Source: Allolobophora icterica (taxonomy: Eukaryota; Annelida; Clitellata; Crassiclitellata; Lumbricidae). Taken from it: a stretch of 64,000 nt of DNA. Where the stretch lies: positions 73,898,736-73,962,735 of the forward strand of contig OY744604.1 of assembly GCA_963556255.1 (NCBI GenBank). The letters run 5' to 3'. Under the pieces are notes generated by a model. The model did no database searches. It had not been told where the DNA came from and was given only the letters and a program-made list of their open reading frames with translations. Position 1 is the stretch's first letter, and each line of letters starts with the position of its first letter. Shown here in pieces: positions 21,148-31,620 of this stretch. The position numbers and the translations under genes are program-made.

Positions 21148-21928
21148 CTTTGTTTTTTGGCAGTGCTACATATGTGTCTTTAGTTCCATCGCATTCCTTG
21201 ACCCCGAAAATGTTAATTTAGACTCTAAAATCATGTTTCCATCACATACATGGCTTTACTTACAGCCATTCGAAGAAACGTGTCCACCATTTTGTCCGCC
21301 ATTTTTTTTCTAGTGCTACATATATGTCTTTAGTTCCGTTGCATTCCTTGACCCCGATAATGTTAATTTAGACTCTAAAATCATGTTTCCATCACATAGT
21401 TGACTTTACTTACAGCCATTCGAAGATATTTTGCCGCCATTTTGTCCGCCATTTTGTTTTTTGGCAGTGCTACATATGTGTCTTTAGTTCCATTGCATTC
21501 CTTGACTCCGAAAATGTTAATTTAGACTCTAAAATCATGCTTCCATCACATACATGACCTTACTTACAGCCATTCGAAGATATGTGGCCACCATTTTGTT
21601 CGCCATTTTGTTTTTCCGTGTAACCGTTAAAAATTCAGCTTGCTAACCGCGATATTCGTTTTCAGAAGGGTCAAATTAGTCTAGAAACACTTGTTAGCAA
21701 ATTTTTACATGATTTACTTCTGTCAATTTAAGCAAGTTGTGTACATTTGAGTCATTCATTCCTCATTGGCGGCCATCTTTTTTTGGCGCCAAAGTTGGAC
21801 CTTTTCCCGTGGTCTGATTTTGTTAAACTTTTAGTATGTTCATCTCCAGACCAAATGCACCAGAAAATCAGCATAAAACGTTTTTTTGCAATTTTTTGGG
21901 GTCAAATCGTATATTGACCCGACTATAG

Positions 21929-22277
21929 GTGCATTATTCGTATTCGGTGAATGCTTTCTTGTGAAGTTATAAGCCGTTGCATTTCGCAGAGATGGAGTGT
22001 ATTCCGGATCGAAAGAGATCTTCCCATAGTGCTGGTTAAGGGATTCGGCATTGATGTTAAGGTTTTCAGAAGCACAACTCTGTTTTTCACCTCGTAATCG
22101 GCTGACAGTCCTCCACAGTTCTCTTCAGCCTCGCTTGGTTTTTTCAAACATTCGTGCGTTCTTGCGTGTTATAAAGTTATTGATCCTGATCGAGAGGGCA
22201 GCGACTGCTTCGACTTGACCTCGCCACCCCAACCCGTTACGTTTTCTCATTAGATGTTTGATAACAGGTGTCATAAA
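21929..22277 (-). mobile_element. LINE A, middle part (between endonuclease and RT)
   Basis: Minus-strand text LMRKRNGLGWRGQVEAVAAL, then SIRINNFITRKNARMF, then ISFDPEYTPSLRNATAYNFT matches the linker that precedes the RT domain in CR1-like LINEs. It is bounded on the right by the MITE at 22,278 and on the left by the foldback element at 21,925. Confidence 0.7.
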
Positions 22278-22744
22278 CAGTGGCGTGCAGAGGTTCTTTG
22301 ATGCCCGGGGCCAACCCCTTCATTGGATGCCCCTAAATTGTTCTTTCCCTAATTCATTCCCCCTCCCCTCCCACTGCACTGTGCCCAATGTGCTGCCCCT
22401 CTCCCTAACTCCCTTACCCAAGGAAATTTTAGAGAATTGCACATTGCCGTATGGTACTTTTAGCCTATTTTGACGATCGGAAACTGAATTGTGGACTTTG
22501 TATTTTATGCTTATGAAGTTAGGCTACTATTACTAATCATAGTATAGCCTGTATGGAAAACATGACATAAAAACTTGCGCACTCATGTCTTACTTCGCGA
22601 TGTATTGTAAACATAAATATTTGAATGGCGATTTATTGGCAGCCGGTTATTAGTAACTTGACTGGGCCAACGCCAACCATTGGATGCCCCCGGGCTGGAT
22701 GCCCGGGGCCCTCGCCCCCTCCGAACCCCCTCTGCACGCCACTG
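22278..22744. mobile_element. hAT-like MITE inserted in LINE A
   Basis: The ends CAGTGGCGTGCAGAGG and CCTCTGCACGCCACTG are perfect inverted termini. They are flanked by identical 8-bp duplications, GTCATAAA (22,270-22,277 and 22,745-22,752). Internal sequence is non-coding and pyrimidine-rich, with repeated GGATGCCC and GCCCGGGG. Confidence 0.9.
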
Positions 22745-22752
22745 GTCATAAA

Positions 22753-23580
22753 GGATGGTTCTTTGTCTCTGATGGTAATTCATCTGATCTGGAAAAAAGG
22801 ATCAAGGACTGCTGGCATAAATGCATAGAAGGCTTCGAAAGCTGTCGCAGGGGATTCATGTCCAGTGATGAAGTCCGAGGAGAGGTCAGCAATATATGCC
22901 TGCAAGGCCGCAAATTGTCCCGAAGTTCGCAGACGGAATGGAATTGTCCTTCGGTTCTTATGCACCGTACTTGGTTCGGCAGGAGTAGGTGTGGCAATAA
23001 TAGCTGAGTGCTTGGTCTTGTTTGTCGACTCAACTGCTTCACATGTGGAGAAGAGCTGCCCAGATGTATATATCCTGTCAAATGAATGTCCCTCATGCGA
23101 TGGGCCCTCAAATTCTGCATTTAGCCCCATCGCAAGGATCGCGGTCGATGGCAGCTGGTTGAAGTCTCCTAGTAGGATGATATGGGAGTACAAATCGTTA
23201 GTTTCTATTTCTTCTAATGTTTTCTCGCATGTAACTAAGTGATCCGCTTTGTAGTTTGGCCGCGGTGGGTGGTAGTCCGTCTCCACATAGTATCTTATTT
23301 TGTCCCTCTCAACCTTAATCCACAACACCTCGAGATCTGGCGAACCACTTGAGGTAAGAAAAGATGCGCGTCCAATTGGGTTTTGCATTAGATGGCTACT
23401 CCACCGCCCCTACGGAACAGTCGGTCTCGACGAAACATAACATACCCATCAATCGCCATCATTTGATCGGTATGATGTTCCTTCAGCCAGCTTTCGATCA
23501 CCGCGACAATGTCTGGACGATAGGCAATAACATCCGCCGTAAGGTGTTGAGGAGCGTGCGATTTAGCTAGACCCGTAGGG
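22753..23580 (-). mobile_element. LINE A, 5' part (AP-like endonuclease)
   Basis: The minus-strand frame contains KSHAPQHL..DVIAYRPDIV, VAVIESWLKEHHTDQM and FRRDRLFRRGGGVAI, then across a stop LEVLWIKVERDKIRYYVETD, HPPRPNY, SHIILLGDFNQLPSTAI and HEGHSFDRIYTSG. These are endonuclease-exonuclease-phosphatase motifs (ES..., GDFN, D). Downstream QAYIADLSSDF runs into the linker at 22,277. A non-LTR endonuclease of this type nicks target DNA for retrotransposition. An in-frame stop and two insertions make the element dead. Confidence 0.85.
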
Positions 23581-23638
23581 TTAATAAGCAGGATTGAATG
23601 ATGGTGTTATGTGAACAGACTATAACTGTTTAATTGGA

Positions 23639-23868
23639 AGGGGGATAGATTAGTGATAACACTCATGGCCAGGAAAGCATAGGGTACGCGGATCGATTCC
23701 CGTAACCCCCTCTAGGGCGGCGCCTGGCATGGCTGCCAAACCGTGTGTTTCATTAAGATCTTGATTGTACTTTCATGTTTCAATGTAATCTTACTGCGTC
23801 TGTCGGTTTGAATTAATAAAGAATATAATTATTATTATTATTATCATTATTATTATAATTATTATTAT
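23639..23868 (+). mobile_element. tRNA-derived SINE with ATT tail (family S2)
   Basis: It opens with GGGGATAGATTAGTGATAAC (A-box-like) and has ATCGATTCCCGTAACC (B-box-like). A tRNA-unrelated body follows, ending GGTTTGAATTAATAAAG, with an ATT repeat tail. It is clearly the same family as 56,249-56,464. Confidence 0.7.
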
Positions 23869-23879
23869 AATTTTCGACA

Positions 23880-24030
23880 TGCGTGTTTGCCGATGCATTA
23901 TGTATGTATATACATGTATGAATGCATGACATGTATTTATATATGTATGCATGTATATATGCACGTACTAACGTGTCTATGTATGTATGTATGTATGTAT
24001 GTGTGCATGAATGCATGCGTGTATGCCTAA
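23880..24030. repeat. Degenerate GTAT/GCAT microsatellite
   Basis: Imperfect TATGCATG and GTAT units adjoin the SINE tail. Frames across it are artefacts. Confidence 0.85.
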
Positions 24031-24344
24031 TTCATTGCAAACGATTTCTTGTTACCACACAAACAAAACATTTAAAATTGATGTATCGTCACAACGCCTG
24101 CTAAACATTGTCATACTTGCCTGCATCCAGTCGTATCGACAGTCAGGACTGACTTCAAAATCAACTGTGTTAAATAAAATAGTCAAGGAATTTTGTCCAA
24201 TAGCTCTTAGCTGATATATGCAATTGAGTCCAGCGGCGTAACTGTTTGGAAACCCCGGAGAAGAGAGGTATCCAGCAGAAACTGAGTATTCCGTTCTACC
24301 ACACTCTGAAACCGGACAATATAAGCTACAAAGCTATTGTAAGT

Positions 24345-24735
24345 AAGAAAGCAAGTATATTCTTTATTACTACCAACTGCTTATACCATACTTTGGTTTA
24401 GGCCTACATACATGTATAGTTCATACAATATAGAGCATTCTTGTCAAAAATGTTATCCTCATTAAATTTCCGTTGGTAATGCACTGTCTTGCAGTCTCGG
24501 CCTCGCTGAATAGTGCTGTATTGTATTGCATTGTATTCGGATATTTATAAAGCGCTTCCAGCGGGAGGGCCATTCAGAAGCGCTCCCAGTGCGAGAGACC
24601 CAGAGAGAAAAAGCAAGTTTTAAGAAAAGTAAAAGAGGAAGAGACGTTATGAGAGAATAGAAGAACGAACGGACGGAGGAAGCAGGGCCAAAATGTGGCC
24701 TCAGTGGTGCGAAGTAAGGGTTCAGCACATGGCTC
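24345..24735 (-). mobile_element. Two short LINE 3' fragments
   Basis: At 24,345-24,470 is the terminus of the LINE A family (TATTCTTTATTACTACCAAC). At 24,530-24,735 is an L2-like tail (TTATAAAGCGCTTCCAGC, then CATTCAGAAGCGCTCCCAG). Neither keeps an RT core. Confidence 0.6.
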
Positions 24736-24930
24736 TGATCACGCAGCATCAAACCATTAATACATAAATCGAAAAAAATCAACTCGGCTTTAATTTACAC
24801 ATCGCTATTTGCAGAGTTGTTTGTCAAGGTTTGATAAATTTATGGGTTCCTTATATCGCAATTTTTATCACTAAAGCTTGAATCTTGTTACGTGGCGTTA
24901 TGTGAAAAGACCATAATTTCCGACATGCGT
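24735..24930. repeat. Segment duplicated at 35,870-36,055
   Basis: TCAAACCATTA.TACATAAAT, TTTTTATC..TA..GCTTGA and TTGTTA.GTGGC occur in the same order in both places. This is part of the locus duplication. Confidence 0.65.
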
Positions 24931-25081
24931 GTATGTGTGTATGCCTGTATGCATTTACTGTTCCCATTGTGTTGCGGGTGATGGTAACTGTGATGTCAGT
25001 GGCGGAGATTGTTAAGTCAGTGATTGTGGCTGTGTGTCAGAAAACACATTGGCAATCGAGAAGAAAAGCAACATGTCTTAC

Positions 25082-25140
25082 TTTCTTCAGAATCTGTGAC
25101 AGGATTCTGACAATAGGCCCCAGAATAATGAGGCTGGCAT
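25082..25140 (-). CDS. EGF-like domain, second exon (module B2)
   Basis: On the minus strand the exon reads CQPHYSGAYCQNPVTDSEE, the last loop of an EGF-like domain (C-x7-C with an aromatic-glycine turn). The acceptor is TTTTAG and the donor GTAAGA. It begins in phase 2, completing GT+A after the preceding exon, and ends in phase 1. It pairs with the exon at 25,896-25,998. It is shorter than the matching exon in gene A (59 against 80 bases) but aligned to the same donor context. EGF-like repeats act as extracellular spacers or ligand-binding modules. The next recognised exon downstream is an SRCR first half at 12.9 kb; no transmembrane exon was found near here. Confidence 0.75.
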
Positions 25141-25895
25141 CTAAAACATGAAAGTCATTGAGTATTCGTAGGTACGTGCAGGAATCTTATTAGGTAAAAC
25201 ATTGTTCTACTCACTTTGAGTAATTCTCTTCACCGTAAAAACTCGAGATAACAAATCCTAATGTGAGTCATATCCTTTTAAAACAACTTTTAGGCCATCG
25301 TCTGTCTTCTATTTCGCTACAAAATTAATTTGCGAATAGATGGATAGCTGCTGTACTCTGTCAGTTTAGGCCTACATGTTTAGGCCTACTATTTCAATTG
25401 ATTGCTACAAATACAAGCGCTTTGGTGACTTCCACAAAGGCGGTTTACAAATGCATACAAATTCACATACTAAATGCTGCAGGGTTCTCCGGTTTCACAA
25501 TATCCTAGGTAGAAGTAGATTATATAATATGCACAGCTTTATGGCTAAGCGACTATCGTCATCGTGTGGCCTTCATCACATCGCATTCTATCCATAATGT
25601 AATTAATTCACATAAAACTTTTGTTTTAAAACTTCATTTATTATGCTATGGAGGTGCTCATCTACGAATTAAATTGTATTAGTTCATGCTCATGCCTTGA
25701 GTCTTCCGTCTACATAAAGTTTTGCTTGCATTTTGCTGGATCTAACAATATGTGTAAAATTTCAAGTCTTTCAGGAATGCTAAGCAGCCTTTGTAACAGT
25801 GAATGTGGTAAAATTTACGTATCGGGCATCTATTGTTTATCATAGAAAATGAAAACGCTAAGAGGGAAAGTTATGGCTTATAAATGTAGACTCAC

Positions 25896-25998
25896 ACGCA
25901 AAACTTTCCTGAAGTATCATGGCGTTCGCAGCAGTGGCCATTGCCTAAACAATATTCATGGCTATTGCATTCGCGTAATAATCGTGAACATGTAACGC
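25896..25998 (-). CDS. EGF-like domain, first exon (module B2)
   Basis: On the minus strand the exon reads VTCSRLLRECNSHEYCLG, then NGHCCERHDTSGKFCV. It contains the first EGF cysteines in the C..C...CxxxGxCC...FC pattern. The acceptor is TTGACAG and the donor GTGAGT, phase 1 in and phase 2 out. Exon length and surrounding intron closely match the module at 30,441-30,543, and less closely that at 51,323-51,428. The frame is open and both splice sites are canonical. Confidence 0.8.
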
Positions 25999-26069
25999 CT
26001 GTCAACAAAATCAGCATCATAGAGTGTGACCAAATGCCATTAAATTTTTGCCAACTCTGCGTTTGCAAT

Positions 26070-26395
26070 CATCATGCTTAAACGCATCCAAAATTCTCTG
26101 GCTCGCGTGGTGTTGCGTGCATTTTCTCATCAAAATCATTATCTCTGCTCCATCAGCTGCATTGGCTTCCTGTAGAATTTAGAATAAGATTTAAACTTGC
26201 CTGTCTGACGTATTAAAACCCTCACAACGTGCACTTCTACCTACGTTCAACCACTACTCTCTCGTTACATTCCGCAATGCAGTCTGCGGTCTTCGCATGT
26301 GGGTCTTTTGGTTGACCCCCATGTGCATATCGTGTCGCAACCTCCAAGGAATGGAATAAAATAAAACTGCTATCCGTTGCTCGATGTTCTTCGAA
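26070..26395 (+). mobile_element. LINE ORF2 C-terminal fragment, part of the duplicated block
   Basis: Plus-strand text LKRIQNSLARVVLRAFSHQN, then TSTYVQPLLSRYIP matches the C-terminus of L2-like RTs. It lies just outside the EGF exon, exactly as at 30,640-30,955, so the insertion predates the B1/B2 duplication and is absent from the gene A copy. Confidence 0.7.
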
Positions 26396-26489
26396 TTTGT
26401 TTCAGAAAAGGTCTCAGTACTCAATAATTTACAGTGGCTTTCAAACATCTGGATACCTAATTGCTGGTAGCGGAACATTATTGTTCCTT

Positions 26490-26880
26490 TCGAGTTCACC
26501 CATTGACACCAATGCGTGTGACTGACTCGAACTGTATTAGGCATTATTGATGATCAATAATGAACCTGAATCAGAATATGAATTTGATGACACTCAATCA
26601 AATGTCCATGGCCAAGCTCTAAAGACATCTTAATGAAGCAGCTGCTTCAGATATCGGAGATGATTAGTGAATGACTACCTTCCACTCAATTTTGGCTGTT
26701 TTCTACGAAATCCAGTTCATCTGGTTAGGTAGCCATGTGCAGAGTTCTAAAGTCGATTGCTTTGTCTGCAATATTGCTTCCCTTCCCTGTTGACCATCTC
26801 TTCATTAGCGTGTATGATCTGGAACTGACCTTGGACCAGAAATTTACCGTTGCTGAGCTTATGAAGAGGTTATAGGTAAG
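26490..26880 (+). mobile_element. LINE RT fragment duplicated at 32,580-32,980
   Basis: Plus-strand text ESEYEFDDTQSNVHGQALK and FISVYDLELTLDQKF, followed by TVAELMKRL, resembles the region after the YADD box of L2-like RTs. Its order relative to 26,070-26,395 is not that of one collinear LINE, so it is a separate fragment. Confidence 0.55.
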
Positions 26881-26887
26881 TAAGTAA

Positions 26888-28134
26888 TTATATTCTTTAA
26901 TATAACCAGCTGTCAAACAGCACTCTGGTGAACAAGCATCAGCATACATACATCAGGATAAATTAATAAATGAACAACAGTCTGACTATAAATGTTTTCC
27001 TCATTTGATTGTTTGCTTTTGGCAGCACCCGGTCTGGGGCGCAGGCTATAAACGGCTGGCTTAACGGGGGTGCAACCCATGAAGGACATGTCCCGGTTCT
27101 TCGAGAACCGCTGAAAACAGACGGGTATCGGCCACACGGCACATCTCTTCGATCGTTGGGCAATCACCAGGGAGGTACCTCTGTCGTATTAGCCTATTTA
27201 CAACTGCCTGGAGCCTTCCTTTTTCTTGTTGTCCAGCATATGCCCACCATGCCGGAGCGGCATACAGCAGACGTGACAAAGTAGTAGCACGCACCACATC
27301 ATACAGCCTGGTGCCAACAAGACCATGGGCAGTAAGCACGCGGAAGGCATACAAGGACTGCCTGGCCCCACAGCATATTCGATCGATATGCTCATCAAAA
27401 CCAAGGGTGTCAGACATATTTACTCCAAGAACTCTCAAGCTCTTGACTCTGGTTAAGCCCGGTGTCTCAGTTGGTTCATCCCCACGCCCCGCACGCCCTC
27501 GGGCCTCTCTGACGATCATTTCATAGGTCTTATTGCAGTTTAACGTTAGGTTGCATCTACCCGCCCATTGCGTTACATGATCTAGTTCAGCCGTGATAGT
27601 GGCACTATTTGAAGATGGGATCAGCAGGTAGCCATCATCCGCATACTTTAGTAACCTGTTTCCTGAGTGGTAAGGCCTAAGCTTGGAGATTGTTATTATA
27701 AAGTTGTTTGGTCCGAACCCCGAACCCTGCACTATACTTGAGTTTATATAAATAATGGTGGAGATTTCCCCATTGAATTTAGTTGCAGGGCTCCGGTCAG
27801 CTAGAAAAGCAATGATCCAATTGTAGATGTTGTCTGGTATCGGCATCTCGGCCAGTTGCTCCGCCAGGTAAGAGTGTCGCACTGTATCGAACGTCTTGGT
27901 GAAATCTAGCGAAATGAGGTGTACGTACTGACTCTCACCCAGAAGTTCTGCCAGATTGGAAGTTAGCGCCACGAAGGCAGCTGTAGTGGATCCGGTCGGA
28001 CGAAACGCAAACTGGTCCTTAAAGTCCCGATTTAGCTCGGGGTCAAGCAGAATTGGATGGAAGAACCGACGCACGAAGTTACGAAAAAATACGAAAACTA
28101 AGAATATCTCCAATCTCTGTGGTCTTTGGAACAC
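26888..28134 (-). mobile_element. LINE A-family element with long open reverse transcriptase frame
   Basis: A 357-residue minus-strand frame holds most of a non-LTR RT. Motifs in order are KDQFAFRPTGSTTAAFVALT (residues ~40-60), LISLDFTKTFDTVRHSYLAE (~73-92), IVQGSGFGPN (~132), LLKYADDGYLLIPSS (~158), and LRVLGVNMSDTLGFDEHIDR (~235). Then follow LLYAAPAWWAYAGQQEK (~290) and VADTRLFSAVLEEPGHVLHG. The palm aspartates (LDF and ADD) are present. The endonuclease and RT N-terminus are missing because an opposite-strand LINE abuts at about 28,096. The 3' end is ATTAAAGAATATA followed by TTAC repeats at 26,874-26,890. Confidence 0.9.
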
Positions 28135-29075
28135 ATCGTACTCCTTGGGTCACCACTACCTTCTATGGTCTCCAGCAAGGCTTTATCCTTACTCCTCTGC
28201 TATTCATCCTATATACTTCGGACATCGGGGAGATTTTCCAGCAGTATGGGGTTTCGTCTCATCAGCATGCTGACGACACCAGTCTCTTCTACATGGTCCA
28301 GCCTCTTCTGCTGTCCAAATGGTCGAGCGCATCGACCTGCTCTGGATGCTTGGCTTTCCTCTAATCGCTTGCGAATGAACCCTGACAAGACTCAATTTAT
28401 CTGGCTCGGTGGTCGCCTCTAACTCGGCCAGATTGATTTGGAATCTCTACATTCAATTCTCCTCCTCTGTTTGTGACTTGGGGATTGTCATTGTTCCTAC
28501 GCTTTCCTTCACTGATCAAGTTAACCTTGTATCTCGATCTTGCTTTTATCATCTGCGCTAGCTCCTATCCATCCGCTAGTCTCTTTCATTTCACGCTGTC
28601 ACTACACTGGTCCACGCTCTGGTTTGCACTCGGTTGGACTTTGGCAATGCTGTGTACATTGGCCTTTCCTCCTCCAATATATACAAACTCCAGACTATAC
28701 TTAATGCTGCTGCTCGGCTTACATATGTGACATTCCTAAGTTTGCCAACATTTCTGCCTTTATCCGTGATTCTGTCCACCGTCTCCCTGCTCAACAGCGA
28801 TTTCAGTTTAAACTCTCACCCTCATGCGAAACTGCCTCACTGGCTCTGTTCCCTCGTACATAATGAATTCTTGCAACCCATGCAGTTTCTTCCTTGCCTG
28901 CGAGGGCTTCCTTGCGATCTTCGGCTCGCGGCTTTATGGCTGTCCCTCGTATGCGCTCTTCCACGGCACAATCCAAGAACTTCGCCTGAAAACCTTCCTA
29001 TATATTTGCCGGTGCTGGCATCGATGCGGGTTGAAAGCGCCGCTGATCTGAGTGGCGCTATATAAGTTTTCCGTT
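28096..29075 (+). mobile_element. L2-like LINE, RT 3' half, plus strand
   Basis: Plus-strand frames give FGTHRTPWVTTTFYGLQQGF, LTPLLFILYTSDIGEIFQQY, HQHADDTSLFYMVQ (the YADD box, first residue changed) and CLAFL-type text. Later come DFGNAVYIGLSSSNIYKLQT, ILNAAARLTYV and LRGLPCDLRLAALWLSL. It ends near 29,060 with GTGGCGCTATATAAGTTTTC, the family tail. It is head-to-head with the minus-strand RT at 26,888-28,134. Confidence 0.85.
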
Positions 29076-29141
29076 AAAATTTACAATAACAATTTATAAT
29101 ATCAAAATTAGTGGGGAAACATGCTCACAGCGCCACGCATG

Positions 29142-29340
29142 TTATATGACGTCACATGTTACCCGACTTCCGGTAAACGACATGCAAGTAAGTAGTAAAT
29201 AAGCACAATTTAATGTGCCGATCTTGAGCATGGTCAGCCGATTATAATTGGGCACTTTTTTGGGCAGGGGCCCACGGTGCCCACCGGGAAATTTCCCGGT
29301 TTCCCGGCGGGCCAGTCCGCACCTGTAAGCAGCATAACTT
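29142..29340. other. Possible hAT-like fragment
   Basis: GGGCAGGGGCCCACGGTGCC, then CACCGGGAAATTTCCCGG and GGCGGGCCAGTCCGCACCTG resembles the GC-rich end of a DNA transposon. The second end was not located. Confidence 0.3.
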
Positions 29341-29535
29341 AGATATATTGAACGCTTGTAGCCCAATTGTTGTAGCATATTTAAATTTGAAAAAAATTAA
29401 GAAATTAATACGCTAAACTTTTGTTACTTTAATAATCTTTAAAGATTTGGAAGCACTGATTAGCTACTCAGAACATCATGAATAGGCAGGTAATAAGGCA
29501 GGTCAAGAGTAAAATAGGCAGGTCAAATTACTTAC

Positions 29536-29621
29536 CGTGATTCATGGTCGCGCCGTCACTGCTTCTTTCATATTCTAACAAATGATTCTGACAGTATACC
29601 CCACTCCGATGAGGCAGACAT
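29536..29621 (-). CDS. EGF-like domain, second exon (module B1), with shifted donor
   Basis: On the minus strand the exon reads CLPHRSGVYCQNHLLEYERS, then SDGATMNH, in frame from an acceptor TTTCAG in phase 2. In the two sister copies the donor is AGAAA then GTAAGA; here that position reads AGAA then GCAGTG, so the ancestral donor is lost. A canonical donor (CACG then GTAAGT) lies a little downstream and keeps phase 1, so I extended the exon to it. If that donor is not used the module may be dead. It pairs with 30,441-30,543. Function as for other EGF-like repeats. Confidence 0.6.
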
Positions 29622-30440
29622 CTGAAACATGAAAATCATTGAGTTATCGTAAGCACCTAGGTATGTATGTAAGTGAATCTTAGTAGGTACCCCATTGCGT
29701 TATGTTCTACTCACTTTGAGCGATTTTCTGTTTTCTCTCAGTCATATGGACCTTACAAACTCGAGATTACAAATCGTTATATGAGTCAAATCAGTTCAAA
29801 ACAACTTGTAGGCCATCGTCTTTTTCTATTTCTCTACAACAGTTAATTTGCGAATATATGCCGCTGTGCTCTGTCATTTTAGTTCGATATGTTTATTAGT
29901 TCAATTCATTACTACAAATACAAGCGCTTTGGTGACGCCAACGAAGGCGGTTCAGAAATGCACATTAATTCACATAGGCATACATATGTACACTTAAATA
30001 GTGTCATTCAAGTTTCGCTGTTTTCTCGGTATTAAATTAGAAGAAAATCAAGGGTGCAATGAACTAAATGCTGCAGAATTCTCCGGTTCACAGAAGCCTA
30101 TGTGCAAGTATGGTGTGATCTCTGTCACAGCGCATTCTATCAATAACGTAGGCTAATTAATGCACATGACTTAAAACTATATAATTATGCTATGGAGTTG
30201 CTCCTTCTGTGAATTAAATTGAATTAGTTCATAATCATGCCTTGAGTCTTCCGTCTACATGAACTTTTGCTAGCATTTTGCTGGATCTAACAATAAGTGT
30301 AAGATTTCAAGTCTTTCAGGAATGTTAACCAGTCTTCGTAAAAGTGAATGTGGTAAAGCCTACGTATCTGGCATTGATTGTTTATCATAGAAAATGAAAA
30401 CGTTAAGAGGGAAAGTTATGGCTTATAAATGTATACTTAC

Positions 30441-30543
30441 ACGCAAAACGTTACAGAATTATCATGTCCTTCGCAGCATTGGCCGTTGTCTGAACAACGA
30501 ATATTGCTATTGCATTCGCGTAATAATCGTGAGCAGGTAACGC
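30441..30543 (-). CDS. EGF-like domain, first exon (module B1)
   Basis: On the minus strand the exon reads VTCSRLLRECNSNIRCSD, then NGQCCEGHDNSVTFCV. Cysteine spacing is the same as module B2, with acceptor TTGACAG and donor GTAAGT, phase 1 in and phase 2 out. Nearly all differences from B2 lie in the loop between the second and third cysteines. Both flanking introns match those of B2 for over a kilobase, including an old LINE fragment, showing a duplication of about 1.4 kb or more. The next exon upstream in this gene was not identified; I saw no CUB or SRCR exon between 31 and 46 kb. Confidence 0.8.
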
Positions 30544-30639
30544 CTGTCAACAAAATCAGCAACATAGAGTGTGACCAAATGCCAATAAAATATTTTCCAA
30601 CTGTGTATTTGCAGGCATGTCAGATCTTCAAGTCATCAA

Positions 30640-30955
30640 GCTTCAACGCATCCAAAATTCTCTGGCTCGAGTGGTGTTGCGTGCATCTCCTCGTCAAACT
30701 CATTTTCTCTGCACCATTGGCTGCATTGGCTTCCTGTAGAATTCAGAATAAGATTTAAACTTGCCTGTATGACCTATAAAACCCTCACAACGTGTACTTC
30801 TACCTACGTTCAACCACTACTCTCTCATTACATTCCGTCATGACTCATGCAGTCTGCGGTCTTCGCTTGTGGGTCTTTTGGTTGACCCTAGATTGAGCAC
30901 TGTCATATGCTCCCATGCATATCGTGTCACAGCCCGCAAGGAATGGAATAAAATA
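30640..30955 (+). mobile_element. LINE ORF2 C-terminal fragment, second copy
   Basis: Plus-strand text LQRIQNSLARVVLRASPRQT, then TFNHYSLITF matches 26,070-26,395 position for position relative to the EGF exon. Confidence 0.7.
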
Positions 30956-31191
30956 ACATTATTTATTTATTTGAATCAACAAAACAGCAAGAACATAATA
31001 AACATAATAGGTACAATGGTACATGAATGAAATCAGAATAACATAGTAACGACAAAGTATATAAAATAATACAGGTAACCTTGATAAATGTATAGGAGAA
31101 CATAGTGCGTAATTCAAGTCTAATATTAAAGAATAGTTCATGTAAAGATAGTGAGACTGATGAGAAGATGATGCAGAAACTGTTTATCAAA

Positions 31192-31193
<2 letters not shown>

Positions 31194-31236
<43 letters not shown>
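31194..31236. repeat. ATT microsatellite
   Basis: About fourteen ATT units, next to a truncated LINE end. Confidence 0.95.
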
Positions 31237-31244
31237 GAAATTTA

Positions 31245-31620
31245 GATAAACAAAATAGGGAGCAAGGTCATCTAAAATGTCAGTGATAACAACAGGGGTA
31301 GCGGATCGAGTTCACATGACTTAAGATTCGCAAACGGTAGTGCTAAATGAAGGTTAGACTCCGACATAGGATGGAATCTATCGAAGACATCTATGTAGAT
31401 GTGAAAGTCGGTGATGAAGCATCAGCTGTCGAAGCACGCAGTCGGTCGATCCTAGCTGAAGTAAGTAAATAAGTAAGTAACCTTTCAACAATGTAAGTCA
31501 AACGCTCATATTTTACAAATAGACAATTGATGTAAATGTTACTGTCGCTGGATTAGGAAAAGCCCAAAACAGCTAGTCAGCTACTTAGCAGGTACTATGA
31601 GCGCTTCTGACACACACGCA
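31245..31620 (-). repeat. Segment paralogous to 61,045-61,440
   Basis: GGGAGCAAGGTCAT, AGTCGGTCGAT..T.GCTGAAG, GTAAGTAA repeats, GTTACTGTCG.TGGATTAGG and CTATGAGCGCTTCTGAC occur in the same order in both places. Part is the 5' side of an L2-like LINE remnant and part is shared intron, so the two regions descend from one duplicated locus. The similarity continues to about 32,190. Confidence 0.75.

Larger units (their letters stand above)
17454..21925. mobile_element. Foldback-like element, 4.5 kb, with long tandem-repeat inverted arms
   Basis: The ends TAGTAGGGTCAAAGTATG and, complemented, TAGTCGGGTCAATATACG match, flanked by TAG on both sides. The arms run for several hundred bases. Each contains tandem units of about 130-150 bases built on GCCATTTTGT, GGCAGTGCTACATATGTGTC, TTTAGTTCC and TTACAGCCATTCGAAGATA. 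There are about five units on the left (17,770-19,190, split by an insertion) and three on the right (21,150-21,600). Such arms are typical of foldback transposons, including the TU elements described from sea urchin. The centre holds a LINE rather than a transposase. The element lies inside LINE A. Confidence 0.75.

Noticed and set aside
27061..28134. Host reverse transcriptase or telomerase-like gene
   Set aside because: Motifs and tail are those of the LINE A family, and the N-terminus is truncated by another LINE.
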